Assembly: GCA_965243615.1 (NCBI GenBank)
Contig: CBDEVO010000003.1
Location: forward strand, 5,828,001 to 5,892,000
Length of the DNA stretch: 64,000 nucleotides
Direction: 5' to 3'
DNA from: JAJEEA01 sp965243615
GTDB taxonomy: Bacteria > Acidobacteriota > Vicinamibacteria > Vicinamibacterales > UBA8438
The first letter of the stretch is position 1; every line of letters starts with the position of its first letter. A program made the translations under genes and the position numbers. This document shows, in pieces, positions 46,297-55,938 of the stretch. The notes below the pieces were generated by a model that searched no databases, was not told the origin of the DNA, and saw nothing but the letters and a program-made list of their open reading frames with translations.

Positions 46297-47286
46297 CTAT
46301 CCTTCCGCCTCGGCTTCGGGCGGCGGCGGTTCGAATCGCATTCCGAGACCGAGACCCATCTGCTGCAGTATCTCCTTGATCTCGTTGAGCGACTTGCGGC
46401 CGAAGTTCTTCGTGCGAAGCATCTCCGCCTCGGTCTTCTGGACGAGCTCGCGAATGGTCCGGATGTTGGCGTTCTTCAGGCAGTTGTAGGACCGGACCGA
46501 GAGCTCGAGCTCCTCGACGCTCTTGTCGAGATGCTCGTTTGCCACCGCCATCCGCTCGCCCTCCGGCTCGACCGGCGCGTCGCCGGACTCGTCGAGATCG
46601 ATGAAGATGCTCAGGTGGTCGCGCACCAGCCTGGCGCCCAGCGAGATCGCCTCCCGGGCGGTCACCGAGCCGTCCGTCCACACGTCCACGGTGAGCTTGT
46701 CGTAGTCCGTGGTCTGGCCGAGACGGGCCGCTTCGACCAGGTAGTTGACCTTGCGCACCGGGGAGTGGACCGAGTCGACGGGAATCCAGCCGATGCCGAG
46801 GTCCTCGTCGAAGTTCTTCTCCGCGGAAACGTAGCCGCGCCCCTGCTTGACGCGCATCTCCATGTGCAGGGAGCCGCCGTCGGCCACGGTCGCGACGTGC
46901 AGATCGGGATCGAGAATCTCCACCGCGGCGTCGACCTCGAGATCCGCCGCCTTGACCGAGCCCGGCTTGTCGGCCCGCAGATACAACGTCTTCGTCTCGT
47001 CGCCGTGCAGCTTGATGGGGATCTGCTTCAGGTTCAGGATGATGTCTGTCGCGTCCTCCACGACCCCCGGAATCGGAGAGAACTCGTGGAGCACGTTGTC
47101 GATCTTGACGCTGGTGACCGCGGCGCCCTCGATGGCGGACAAGAGCACGCGACGCAACGCGTTGCCGATCGTCGTCCCGAAACCGCGCTCGAACGGCTGG
47201 GCGGAGAACCTCCCGAACCGATCGGTCAGGGTCTCCACATCGAACTCCAGCCGTTTCGGTCGCTGGAAGCCTTTCCACAACATCAA
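46297..47286 (-). CDS. rpoA: RNA polymerase alpha subunit
   Basis: 329 residues. The N-terminal assembly domain contains RFGRFSAQPFERGFGTTIGNALRRVLLSSIEG-type residues and FSPIPGVVEDATDIILNLK. The C-terminal domain (about 250-310; RSYNCLKNANIRTIRELVQKTEAEMLRTKNFGRKSLNEI) contacts UP elements and activators. A proline/acidic tail follows. ATG 47286. 31 bp after rpsD. Confidence 0.98.
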   Translation of the reverse strand: MMLWKGFQRPKRLEFDVETLTDRFGRFSAQPFERGFGTTIGNALRRVLLSAIEGAAVTSVKIDNVLHEFSPIPGVVEDATDIILNLKQIPIKLHGDETKTLYLRADKPGSVKAADLEVDAAVEILDPDLHVATVADGGSLHMEMRVKQGRGYVSAEKNFDEDLGIGWIPVDSVHSPVRKVNYLVEAARLGQTTDYDKLTVDVWTDGSVTAREAISLGARLVRDHLSIFIDLDESGDAPVEPEGERMAVANEHLDKSVEELELSVRSYNCLKNANIRTIRELVQKTEAEMLRTKNFGRKSLNEIKEILQQMGLGLGMRFEPPPPEAEAEG

Positions 47287-47317
47287 GTCAGTCCTTTCTG
47301 TGACCGGGACCGCTTCT

Positions 47318-47950
47318 CTACTTCGAGTACAGCTCGACGATCAACTGCTCCAGCACCGGCAGGTTGATCTGCTCGCGCGTCGGGAGCGCGGCGACCCGCC
47401 CCGTCAGGGTGGACGCGTCGAACTCCAGCCAGTCGGGGATCCCCCGTCCCTTGACCTCCTCCATGGCGTAGAGAATCGCCGGCCGCTTCGCGCTGCGCTG
47501 CCTGACGCTGACGGCGTCGCCGGCCTTCAGCGAGAACGACGGAATGTCGGCCCGCCTGCCGTTCACCCGCACGTGTCCGTGCCGGACGAGCTGCCGGGCC
47601 TGGGGCCGGGACGTCGCGAGCCCGAGCCGGTAGACGACGTTGTCGAGCCGGCGCTCGAGGAGCTGCAGCAGCGTCTCGCCGGTGATGCCCCGCTGCCGTT
47701 CGGCCGCCGCGAAGTACCGGCGGAACTGGTTCTCGAGCACGCCGTAGGTGCGCTTGACCTTCTGCTTCTCGCGAAGCTGCGAGCCGTAGCCCATGACCTT
47801 GCTGGGACGACGGCGCCGCCCCTGCTGCCCGGGGGGGACGTTGCGCTTCTCGATGGCGCACTTCTCCGCGTAGCACCGCTCGCCCTTCAGGAAGAGCTTC
47901 ATGCCCTCTCGGCGGCAGAGCCGGCAAACGGGTCCTGCATATCGTGCCAT
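47318..47950 (-). CDS. rpsD: 30S ribosomal protein S4
   Basis: 210 residues. Primary 16S rRNA-binding protein. The zinc-binding form: CRLCRREG and CYAEKC supply four cysteines near the N-terminus. The S4 RNA-binding domain includes LDNVVYRLGLATSRPQARQLVRHGHVRVNGRRADIPS. In alpha operons S4 is often the translational repressor. ATG 47950. Confidence 0.98.
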   Translation of the reverse strand: MARYAGPVCRLCRREGMKLFLKGERCYAEKCAIEKRNVPPGQQGRRRRPSKVMGYGSQLREKQKVKRTYGVLENQFRRYFAAAERQRGITGETLLQLLERRLDNVVYRLGLATSRPQARQLVRHGHVRVNGRRADIPSFSLKAGDAVSVRQRSAKRPAILYAMEEVKGRGIPDWLEFDASTLTGRVAALPTREQINLPVLEQLIVELYSK

Positions 47951-47971
47951 GCTGATTCTGCTCCTCCGGCC

Positions 47972-48418
47972 CTACACGCGCCGCCGCTTGGGCGGACGGC
48001 ACCCGTTGTGAGGAATGGGCGTCACGTCGCGAATCGACTTCACGCTGAGGCCTGCCGACGCCTGCAGCGCGCGAATGGCGGACTCGCGCCCGCCGCCCGG
48101 TCCCTTCACGCGCACGTCCACGGTGCGCATGCCGACCGCCTTGGCCCCGTGCCCGGCCCGTATCGCGGCCTGGGTGGCCGCGAACGGCGTGCCCTTCCGC
48201 GAGCCGCGGAAACCGATGCCGCCGGCGCTCGACCACGCCACGACGTTCCCCTCGGTATCGGCGATCGTGATGATCGTGTTGTTGAACGACGCCTGGATGT
48301 GCACGATGCCGTGGTGCACGACCCGCTTGTCGCGCTTCTTCTTGAAGGTCTTCTTGCGCTTGGCCGGCCGCTTGCTCGGCGTCGGAACCGAGGCGTCGAC
48401 CGTCTCCAGCTTAGCCAT
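47972..48418 (-). CDS. rpsK: 30S ribosomal protein S11
   Basis: 148 residues. A basic N-terminal extension of about 30 residues (SKRPAKRKKTFKKKRDKR) precedes the core HGIVHIQASFNNTIITIADTEGNV. GGIGFRGSRKGTPFAAT and VTPIPHNGCRPPKRRRV are invariant family segments. Located in the platform of the 30S subunit. ATG 48418. Confidence 0.98.
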   Translation of the reverse strand: MAKLETVDASVPTPSKRPAKRKKTFKKKRDKRVVHHGIVHIQASFNNTIITIADTEGNVVAWSSAGGIGFRGSRKGTPFAATQAAIRAGHGAKAVGMRTVDVRVKGPGGGRESAIRALQASAGLSVKSIRDVTPIPHNGCRPPKRRRV

Positions 48419-48437
48419 TCGCGAACAGTCCTTTCCT

Positions 48438-48812
48438 CTAGCTCGTCCGCTTCTTCGCCACCGCGCCCCGGCGCGGTCCCTTTCGCGTTCGGGCGTTCGT
48501 CTGCGTCCGCTGACCGCGGACAGGGAGGTTGCGGCGATGGCGCATCCCGCGGAAGGACCCCACCTCCATCAACCGCTTGATGTTCATGGTGACCTCCTTG
48601 CGGAGATCACCCTCCACCCGGCCCTGCTCCTCGATGACCCGGCTGATCTTGCGGACGTCGTCCTCGGAGAGGTCCTTGATCCGGACATCGGGATCGACGC
48701 CGGCCTCCTTCAGGATCACCCCGGAACGGTGGTCGCCGATCCCGAAGATGTACGTCAGCCCGGTCTCGATGCGCTTGCTTCTTGGAAGATCGACACCCGC
48801 GATTCGAGCCAT
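48438..48812 (-). CDS. rpsM: 30S ribosomal protein S13
   Basis: 124 residues. MARIAGVDLPRSKRIETGLTYIFGIG at the start, RGMRHRRNLPVRGQRTQTNARTRKG at the end. Contacts the P-site tRNA and the 50S. Nine bases after rpmJ. Confidence 0.98.
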   Translation of the reverse strand: MARIAGVDLPRSKRIETGLTYIFGIGDHRSGVILKEAGVDPDVRIKDLSEDDVRKISRVIEEQGRVEGDLRKEVTMNIKRLMEVGSFRGMRHRRNLPVRGQRTQTNARTRKGPRRGAVAKKRTS

Positions 48813-48821
48813 GATCCGGCC

Positions 48822-48935
48822 TCACCCCTGTCGCTGCTTGTGCTTCGGATTCGAGCAGATCACGCGCACCACGCCGGCGCGGCGCACGATCTTGCACTTG
48901 TCGCAAATGCGTTTCACCGATGCTCGTACCTTCAT
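48822..48935 (-). CDS. rpmJ: 50S ribosomal protein L36
   Basis: 37 residues. MKVRASVKRICDKCKIVRRAG, then a second zinc half with VICSNPKHKQRQG: C-x2-C, C and H ligands. The start is ATG 48935; a longer frame upstream is not conserved. infA would usually lie between map and this gene, but the 109-bp gap does not hold it. Confidence 0.97.
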   Translation of the reverse strand: MKVRASVKRICDKCKIVRRAGVVRVICSNPKHKQRQG

Positions 48936-49044
48936 TCCACGTCCTCGAACCGGCCGTCGGCCCAGGCCCGCCGGCGTGCGGGAAGCCTGAACCGGCCGGG
49001 GTCGCGATGCCGCCGCCGCGGCCGCGTGTTCCGCCAACCGACCG

Positions 49045-49854
49045 TCAGTGGACCGATGCCGGCCCCGCCGTCCGCACCGCCGCCGGGCCCGCCGCCGCGT
49101 CGGCGTCGCCGGCGACGGTCAACACGTCCGGACCGCCCTCGGTAATCGCCACGGTGTGCTCGAAGTGCGCCGCGAGGCTGCCGTCGCGGGTCACCGCGGT
49201 CCAGCCGTCGCCCAGCACCTTGACCGCCGGCCGCCCCAGAGTGACCATCGGCTCGATGGCGAGGACCATGCCGGTCTCCAGCCTCGGCCCCTGGCCCGGG
49301 TCTCCGTAGTTCGGAATCTGCGGCTCCTCGTGCAGCGCGACCCCGATGCCATGGCCGACGAACTCCCGGACCACCGAGAACCCGTGCGCCTCCACGTGCC
49401 GCTGCACGTGGTGTCCGATGTCGGAGACGTGTCCGCCGACGCGGACCTGCGCGATGCCGCGCTCCAAAGCCTCCCGGGTGACCCGGAGCAGCTCCGAGAC
49501 TCGCTCGGGGACGCCGCCGACGGGCACGGTGATGGCCGAGTCGCCGTAGTAGCCTTCGAGCACCACGCCCATGTCGAGCGACACGATGTCGCCGTCGACC
49601 AGCGGCGCCGACGACGGAATGCCGTGCACCACGGCCTCGTTCACCGATGCGCACAACGTCGCCGGATAGCCCTGATACCCCTTGAACGCGGGCACCGCGC
49701 CGGCCGCCCGAATCTGCCGTTCCGCCACCACGTCGAGCTCCAGCGTCGAAACCCCGGGCGCCACCAGCCGGCGAAGCTCGGAGAGCACCTGCGCCACCAG
49801 GGCGTTGGCCGCGCGCATCCGCTCGATCTGGGCCGGCGACTTGCGGACGATCAT
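49045..49854 (-). CDS. map: Methionine aminopeptidase, type I
   Basis: 269 residues. Removes the N-terminal Met of new proteins. The metal-binding residues are in SLDMGVVLEGYYGDSAIT (two Asp), GHGIGVALHEEPQIPNYG (His), MVLAIEPMVT (Glu) and HFEHTVAITEGG (Glu). A C-terminal extension of Ala-rich residues (about 22) is unusual but harmless. The ATG overlaps the adk TGA (ATGA). Confidence 0.97.
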   Translation of the reverse strand: MIVRKSPAQIERMRAANALVAQVLSELRRLVAPGVSTLELDVVAERQIRAAGAVPAFKGYQGYPATLCASVNEAVVHGIPSSAPLVDGDIVSLDMGVVLEGYYGDSAITVPVGGVPERVSELLRVTREALERGIAQVRVGGHVSDIGHHVQRHVEAHGFSVVREFVGHGIGVALHEEPQIPNYGDPGQGPRLETGMVLAIEPMVTLGRPAVKVLGDGWTAVTRDGSLAAHFEHTVAITEGGPDVLTVAGDADAAAGPAAVRTAGPASVH

Positions 49855-50543
49855 GCGCGGGTCTCCCCCGCCGGTACGCGCCCCGCCGCCTGTTCGGCGA
49901 GCACCGCGTCGACGGCGGCGCCGAGAGCGGACCCCACCTCGGCCGGACTCCGGTCTCCGTCGACGGCGCGGAAAGAGGGGCGCTGCGAATAGTAGTCGAC
50001 GAGCGGCCGGGTCGCGTCGGCGTAGACCCGCAACCGCTCCCGCACGACCGACTCGGAGTCGTCGCTCCGCAGCACCAGCTCGCCGCCGCACCGGGGGCAA
50101 CGCGACTCCGGCGACAGGTCGACGCTGGTCGCCTGACCGCACTGCCCACAGACCCGCCGCCGCGCGAGCCGGGCCACGAGCGCGTCGTCCGGCACGGCGA
50201 TGTCGATGACGATCAGGGGCGGACGCCCGGTCATGATCTCGTCCAGTGCCACCGCCTGGGCCACCGTGCGGGGAAAGCCGTCGAGCACGAAGCCGCCCGC
50301 GACGTCCTCCCGGTCCAGACGCTCCCGCACGATGGCGATCATCAGCTCGTCGTCGACGAGGCGCCCCGCCTCCATCGTGGCCTTGGCCCGGCGGCCGAGC
50401 TCGGAGCCGGACCTGACCGCGTCCCGCAGGATGTCTCCCGTCGAGATCTGCGGTATCCCGTGCCGGCGGGCGAACTCGATGCCCTGCGTGCCCTTGCCGG
50501 CGCCGGGCGGCCCCAGCACGACGAGGTTGAGCGCGGAACCCAT
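49851..50543 (-). CDS. adk: Adenylate kinase
   Basis: 230 residues. Interconverts ATP+AMP and 2 ADP. P-loop GPPGAGKGTQ (start), GDILRDAVRSGSELG, GFVLDGFPRTVAQA. The LID domain carries a zinc finger (CGQCGQA and CPRCGGE), common outside Enterobacteria. ATG 50543 (MGSALNLVVLG). A longer frame upstream is derived from the dispersed repeat (its translation gives WLGARRSRRRRWAG) and is rejected. Confidence 0.97.
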   Translation of the reverse strand: MGSALNLVVLGPPGAGKGTQGIEFARRHGIPQISTGDILRDAVRSGSELGRRAKATMEAGRLVDDELMIAIVRERLDREDVAGGFVLDGFPRTVAQAVALDEIMTGRPPLIVIDIAVPDDALVARLARRRVCGQCGQATSVDLSPESRCPRCGGELVLRSDDSESVVRERLRVYADATRPLVDYYSQRPSFRAVDGDRSPAEVGSALGAAVDAVLAEQAAGRVPAGETRA

Positions 50544-50578
50544 GGAGACCGTCACCCCGGCAGCCCCCTGGCCCGCCC

Positions 50579-50651
50579 AACGCCGCCTGCGGCTCCGCCG
50601 GGCGCCCAACCAACCCTGCCGCAAGCCTGCACCGTTCTACGGCGCAGACTC

Positions 50652-50654
<3 letters not shown>
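50579..50654 (-). repeat. Stop-codon-associated dispersed repeat, copy 8 (secY-adk)
   Basis: Begins with the secY stop: TAGGAGTCTGCGCCGTAG, then AACGGTGCAGGCTTGCGG, CAGGGTTGGTTGGGCGCC and CGGCGGAGCCGCAGGCGGCG. Sense orientation. Confidence 0.9.
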
Positions 50655-52040
<1,386 letters not shown>

Positions 52041-52082
52041 CGATGCGCCCCTTGCCGGTCAGGTTCCGGTCCATTCCGACGT

Positions 52083-52532
52083 TCACCCCGTCACGACCTC
52101 CGTCCGGCCGCCGGCCCCGGCGATGAGCTCGGCCGCCTTGCGGCTGAACTTGTGCGCCTTGACCGTCAACGCGACGTCCAGCCCTCCCCGGGCCAGGACC
52201 TTGACGAGCTTCGCGTTCGAGCGCACGAGGCCCGACTCCCGCAACAGGTCGGGAGTCACCTCGGCGTCGGCCTCGAACCGCTCGGCCAGCGTGTCCAGAT
52301 TGACGACGGCATACTCCACCCGAAACGGATTGAAGAACCCCCGCTTCGGCACCCGCCGGTGCAACGGCATCTGGCCGCCCTCGAACCCGCGCTTCCGGCG
52401 GTATCCCGACCGGGACTTCTGGCCCTTGTGGCCCCGCCCCGAGGTCACGCCGGTGCCGGAGCCGTAGCCCCTGCCCACGCGCTTCTTCCGGCGGCGGGCG
52501 CCGGTGGGCGGTCTCAGATCGCTCAAGCTCAT
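52083..52532 (-). CDS. rplO: 50S ribosomal protein L15
   Basis: 149 residues. LSDLRPPTGARRRKKRVGRGYGSGTGVTSGRGHKGQKSRSG at the N-terminus, FEGGQMPLHRRVPKRGF, and GLDVALTVKAHKFSRKA at the end: standard L15. Two bases after rpmD. Confidence 0.98.
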   Translation of the reverse strand: MSLSDLRPPTGARRRKKRVGRGYGSGTGVTSGRGHKGQKSRSGYRRKRGFEGGQMPLHRRVPKRGFFNPFRVEYAVVNLDTLAERFEADAEVTPDLLRESGLVRSNAKLVKVLARGGLDVALTVKAHKFSRKAAELIAGAGGRTEVVTG

Positions 52533-52534
52533 CG

Positions 52535-52738
52535 TCAGCCCTCGGTCACGCGGACCAGATGCCGAACCTTGTGGATCATGCCGCGGATGGACGGTACATC
52601 CGGCAACTCGACCGTGTGGTTCAACCGTCGCAACCCCAAACCCTGCACGACCTTCGCCTGACGCTTGTCGAAGCCGATCGTGCTCCGGACCAGCGTCACG
52701 CGCACCCGTCCGGCGTCCCCGGCCGTCGTATTGGTCAT
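52535..52738 (-). CDS. rpmD: 50S ribosomal protein L30
   Basis: 67 residues. RVRVTLVRSTIGFDKRQAKVVQGLGLRRLNHTVELPDVPSIRGMIHKVRHLV matches the family. The ATG overlaps the rpsE TGA (ATGA), showing coupling. A short Ala/Gly N-terminal extension of about ten residues. Confidence 0.96.
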   Translation of the reverse strand: MTNTTAGDAGRVRVTLVRSTIGFDKRQAKVVQGLGLRRLNHTVELPDVPSIRGMIHKVRHLVRVTEG

Positions 52739-53250
52739 ACCGCCGTCAGCTCCTCGAGATCGATGCCGCGCAGCCGCGCCACCGAGACCGGGTCCTTCAA
52801 CTCCATGAGTCCGGTGAAGGTGGCCCGCACGACGTTGTGCGGATTCTGCGTTCCCAGAGACTTGGTCAGGATGTTCTGCACGCCGGCCGACTCCAGGACC
52901 GCGCGCACGGCGCCGCCCGCGATGATGCCGGTGCCGTCGGGGGCCGGCTTCAGCAACACCCGGCCGGCGCCGAAGCGCCCGACCACCCTGTGCGGTATCG
53001 TCGTGCCGGCGAGGGGCACCCGGAGCAGCGCCTTCTTGGCCGCTTCGATGCCCTTCTTGATGGCCGACGGCACCTCCTTGGCCTTGCCGACCCCGAACCC
53101 GACCACGCCGTGGCCGTCGCCCACGACCACGAGGGCGCTGAAGCTCAGGTTCTTGCCGCCCTTGACCACCTTCGTGACCCGGTTGATCGAGACGACCGTG
53201 TCCTTGAGGTCGAAATCGTTGGGATCGATCTTGACTCGCATCTGGCTCAT
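52735..53250 (-). CDS. rpsE: 30S ribosomal protein S5
   Basis: 171 residues. Double-stranded RNA-binding domain (VVSINRVTKVVKGGKNLSFSALVVVGDGHGVVGFGVGKAKEVP) and the C-terminal domain (GAGRVLLKPAPDGTGIIAGGAVRAVLESAGVQNILTKSLG). Affects decoding accuracy. ATG 53250. Confidence 0.98.
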   Translation of the reverse strand: MSQMRVKIDPNDFDLKDTVVSINRVTKVVKGGKNLSFSALVVVGDGHGVVGFGVGKAKEVPSAIKKGIEAAKKALLRVPLAGTTIPHRVVGRFGAGRVLLKPAPDGTGIIAGGAVRAVLESAGVQNILTKSLGTQNPHNVVRATFTGLMELKDPVSVARLRGIDLEELTAV

Positions 53251-53324
53251 GTCGTTTCCCGGCAGCCTGTCTCACCCCGCGACGGCAGCATGACGCTCTG
53301 CGGCGCGGGTCCCGCCGTGGGCTC

Positions 53325-53699
53325 CTAGAATCGCAGGCCGGCCTCTCTCGCCGCGTCCGCGATCTTGCGGACCCGGCCGTGATACAGGAACCCGCCCCGG
53401 TCGAAGACCACGCTCCGGATGCCCTTCTCCAGCGTCCGCTCCGCGATCAGCCGTCCGACGACCTCGGCGCCGGCCACGTTTCCACCGGAGGCCCCATCCG
53501 TGAAGCTCGCCTTGATCGCGGGCTCGGTGCTGGACGCGGACGCCAGCGTGGCGCCGTTCGAGTCGTCGATGACCTGGACCGCGATGTGCCCCAGGCTCCG
53601 AAAGACGGACATCCTCGGGCAACTCGACGTCCCGTTGATCTTCTTGCGCTGGCGCAGGGCGATCCGCCGGCGCCGATCCTTCTTCGTCTTGACCTTCAT
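53325..53699 (-). CDS. rplR: 50S ribosomal protein L18
   Basis: 124 residues. Binds 5S rRNA. MKVKTKKDRRRRIALRQRKKI at the start, PRMSVFRSLGHIAVQVIDDSNGATLASAS, and SVVFDRGGFLYHGRVRKIADAAREAGLRF at the end. It stops at TAG followed by GGAGCCCACGG, possibly a degraded arm of the repeat. ATG 53699. Confidence 0.98.
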   Translation of the reverse strand: MKVKTKKDRRRRIALRQRKKINGTSSCPRMSVFRSLGHIAVQVIDDSNGATLASASSTEPAIKASFTDGASGGNVAGAEVVGRLIAERTLEKGIRSVVFDRGGFLYHGRVRKIADAAREAGLRF

Positions 53700-53723
53700 G
53701 ACACGTTCGACCTCAGAAGGAGA

Positions 53724-54260
53724 TTAGGCTCCCGTCTTGCCGACCTTCTTCTTGAGCACCTCGCCCGTGTAGCGAATCCCCTTCTGCTTGTAGGGGTCCG
53801 GCTTGCGGAGGCTCCGGATGTCGGCGGCGACCTGCCCCACCGCCTGGCGGTCCACGCCCGACACCACCAGGTGCGTCTGGTTCTCCACCGTCACCGAGAT
53901 GCCGTCGGGCACTTCGAACACCACCGGGTGCGAGTATCCGAGCGCCAACGTGAGCCGCTGGCCGGCCACTTCGGCCCGGTAGCCGATGCCCACGATGTCG
54001 AGCTCCTTCTTGAACCCCGACGACACGCCGGTCACGGCATTCGCGACGAGACTGCGCCCAAGCCCGTGGAACTTGGCCATCGCGCGACTCTCGCGCTCGG
54101 GCCGCGCGCGCAGCGCCCCGTCCTCCATCTCGATCAGGATCCCCGGCGGCAGCGGTTGCCGCATGGTCCCCTTCGGCCCCTTGGCCTCCACCGCGTCCGC
54201 GGTGATCTGCACGCTGACTCCGGCCGGAATCGGGATCGGCCGCTTGCCTACTCGCGACAT
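53724..54260 (-). CDS. rplF: 50S ribosomal protein L6
   Basis: 178 residues. MSRVGKRPIPIPAGVSVQIT, then GPKGTMRQPLPPGI, and the second half (KELDIVGIGYRAEVAGQRLTLALGYSHPV) with RKPDPYKQKGIRYTGE near the end. Near the factor-binding site of the 50S. ATG 54260. Confidence 0.98.
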   Translation of the reverse strand: MSRVGKRPIPIPAGVSVQITADAVEAKGPKGTMRQPLPPGILIEMEDGALRARPERESRAMAKFHGLGRSLVANAVTGVSSGFKKELDIVGIGYRAEVAGQRLTLALGYSHPVVFEVPDGISVTVENQTHLVVSGVDRQAVGQVAADIRSLRKPDPYKQKGIRYTGEVLKKKVGKTGA

Positions 54261-54281
54261 CTCGTCACTCCACCGCCCGCC

Positions 54282-54692
54282 TCACCAGACGTTGCACAAC
54301 ACTTCGCCGCCCACGCCCATCTTCACCGCTTCGCGCCCCGTCATGACCCCGCGCGAGGTGGTGAGAATGCTGGTGCCGAGGCCGGCGAGAACCGGGGGCA
54401 CGCTGTTCCGGCCGCAGTAGACGCGCCGGCCGGGCCGGCTGACCCGCTGAATCCCGGAGATGACGTTCTCGCCGCGCGATCCGTACTTGAGCTGGATGCG
54501 AATCATCGACCGCGCCTGCTGCCCCCGCTCGACGACGACGTCCACCATCCTGAACGACTGGATGTACCCCTCGCTCTGCAGAATCCTCGCGATCTCCGTC
54601 TTGAGCCGCGATGCCGGGATGTCCACGCGCCGCCGGTGTCCGGCGGTCCCGTTGCGGATTCTCGTCAACATATCGGCGATCGGATCAGTCAT
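54282..54692 (-). CDS. rpsH: 30S ribosomal protein S8
   Basis: 136 residues. MTDPIADMLTRIRNGTAGHRRRVDIPASRLK and the C-terminal GLGTSILTTSRGVMTGREAVKMGVGGEVLCNVW are typical. S8 is often the translational repressor of spc operons. ATG 54692. Confidence 0.98.
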   Translation of the reverse strand: MTDPIADMLTRIRNGTAGHRRRVDIPASRLKTEIARILQSEGYIQSFRMVDVVVERGQQARSMIRIQLKYGSRGENVISGIQRVSRPGRRVYCGRNSVPPVLAGLGTSILTTSRGVMTGREAVKMGVGGEVLCNVW

Positions 54693-54743
54693 GTCTCTCT
54701 TGTCTGTCGACCCCGCGCCCGGGCGACGCGGCGCCTGACATCG

Positions 54744-54929
54744 TCACCAACTGCTCTTCGTCACTCCCGCGATGTCGCCCTCGAGCGCGAGCCGCCGGAA
54801 GCACAGGCGGCACAGACCGAACTTGCGGATGAACCCCCGCGGCCGCCCGCAGAGGCGGCACCGGTTGCGTAGCCGCACCTTGAACTTCGGCGGCCTCTTC
54901 TCCCTGGCCATCTTCGCAATCGTCGCCAT
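54744..54929 (-). CDS. rpsN: 30S ribosomal protein S14, zinc-binding type Z
   Basis: 61 residues, the short form. CRLCGRPRGFIRKFGLCRLCFR supplies two CxxC pairs for zinc. ATG 54929 (MATIAKMAREKRP) after GGGAG; the longer upstream frame is not conserved and overlaps the repeat. Confidence 0.97.
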   Translation of the reverse strand: MATIAKMAREKRPPKFKVRLRNRCRLCGRPRGFIRKFGLCRLCFRRLALEGDIAGVTKSSW

Positions 54930-54946
54930 CGAGCTCCCCTCGCCTG

Positions 54947-55047
54947 CCAATCGTCGCCGAACGCGACCGCAAGGTCGCGCTACGGCTTCCGGTCGGCGCC
55001 CAACCAACCCTCCAGGAGTCCGCGCCGCTCCCCGGCGCGCTCTCCTA
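54947..55047 (-). repeat. Stop-codon-associated dispersed repeat, copy 9 (rplE-rpsN)
   Basis: Begins with the rplE stop: TAGGAGAGCGCGCCGGGGAG, then CGGCGCGGACTCCTGGAGGG, TTGGTTGGGCGCCGACCGG, with an additional GTAGCGCGACC/GGTCGCGTTCG inverted segment before CGGCGACGATTGGCAGGC. The longest copy. Confidence 0.85.
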
Positions 55048-55590
55048 ATTCGTCCGGAACGGCATCCCCATGAGCTGGAGCAGCCGGCGCCCCTCTTCAT
55101 CAGTCCTGGCGGTGGTCACGACCGAGATGTTCATCCCGCGCGACTTGTCGACCTTCATGTAGTCGATCTCGATGAACATCAACTGGTCCGGAAGCCCCAG
55201 GGTGTAGTTGCCGCGGCCGTCGAACCCCTTGGGGGAAACGCCGCGGAAGTCCCTGACGCGGGGCAGCGCGATGGAGATCAGCCGGTCGAGAAACTCGTAC
55301 ATGCGGTCCCGGCGCAGGGTGACCACCGAGCCGATCGGCATGCCCTGACGGAGCTTGAACTGGGCTATCGACTTCCGGGCCCGGGTCGTCAGCGGCTTCT
55401 GGCCGGTGATGCGCGTGAGGTCGTCGCTGCCCGCGTCGATCAGCTTCACGTTCTGCGTGGCCTCGCCGAGACCCATGTTCACCACGATCCGCTGGATCCT
55501 GGGCACCGCCATGACGTTGCCGTACCCGAACTCCTTGGTGAGCGCGGGAACCACGCTCTCGTGATAGCGCGCTCTAAGTCGACTAGTCAT
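55045..55590 (-). CDS. rplE: 50S ribosomal protein L5
   Basis: 181 residues. 5S rRNA-binding protein at the central protuberance. MTSRLRARYHESVVPALTKEFGYGN, VVNMGLGEATQN, and RDFRGVSPKGFDGRGNYTLGLPDQLMF are standard. The ATG overlaps the rplX TGA (ATGA). Its TAG stop is the first codon of repeat copy 9. Confidence 0.98.
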   Translation of the reverse strand: MTSRLRARYHESVVPALTKEFGYGNVMAVPRIQRIVVNMGLGEATQNVKLIDAGSDDLTRITGQKPLTTRARKSIAQFKLRQGMPIGSVVTLRRDRMYEFLDRLISIALPRVRDFRGVSPKGFDGRGNYTLGLPDQLMFIEIDYMKVDKSRGMNISVVTTARTDEEGRRLLQLMGMPFRTN

Positions 55591-55919
55591 CGATCCACGA
55601 TCCCGTCGCACTTCCGGCAGAACCGAACCTTGCGGCCATCACCGAGGAGGCGCCTTCCGATACGCGTCTGCGCGCCGCACTCCGGGCAGATGATCTGCAC
55701 GTTCGACGCGTGCAGCGGCGCCTCGCGCTCCACGATGCCGCCCTTCACGTTCTGCCTCGGGTTCGGGCGGGTATGGCGCTTGACGATGTTCACGCCCTCG
55801 ACGATCAGCCGGTTCTTGGCCGGCACGAGCTGCAGGACGCGTCCCCGCTTCCCCCGGTCCCGTCCCGTGATGACGACGACGTTGTCGTTCTTCCGGACGG
55901 GGGTCTGTAGTCTCGACAT
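55587..55919 (-). CDS. rplX: 50S ribosomal protein L24
   Basis: 110 residues. A KOW motif (KNDNVVVITGRDRGKRGRVLQLVPAKNRLIVEGVNIVKRHTRPN), then a zinc-binding C-terminus (CPECGAQ and FCRKCDG). Initiates 50S assembly. ATG 55919. Confidence 0.98.
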   Translation of the reverse strand: MSRLQTPVRKNDNVVVITGRDRGKRGRVLQLVPAKNRLIVEGVNIVKRHTRPNPRQNVKGGIVEREAPLHASNVQIICPECGAQTRIGRRLLGDGRKVRFCRKCDGIVDR

Positions 55920-55938
55920 GGCTCACATGCTCGCGGCG

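Noticed and set aside
53290..53330. TAGGAGCCCACGGCGGG after rplR as a repeat copy
   Set aside because: The first bases match but there is no core or second block; at most a degraded remnant.
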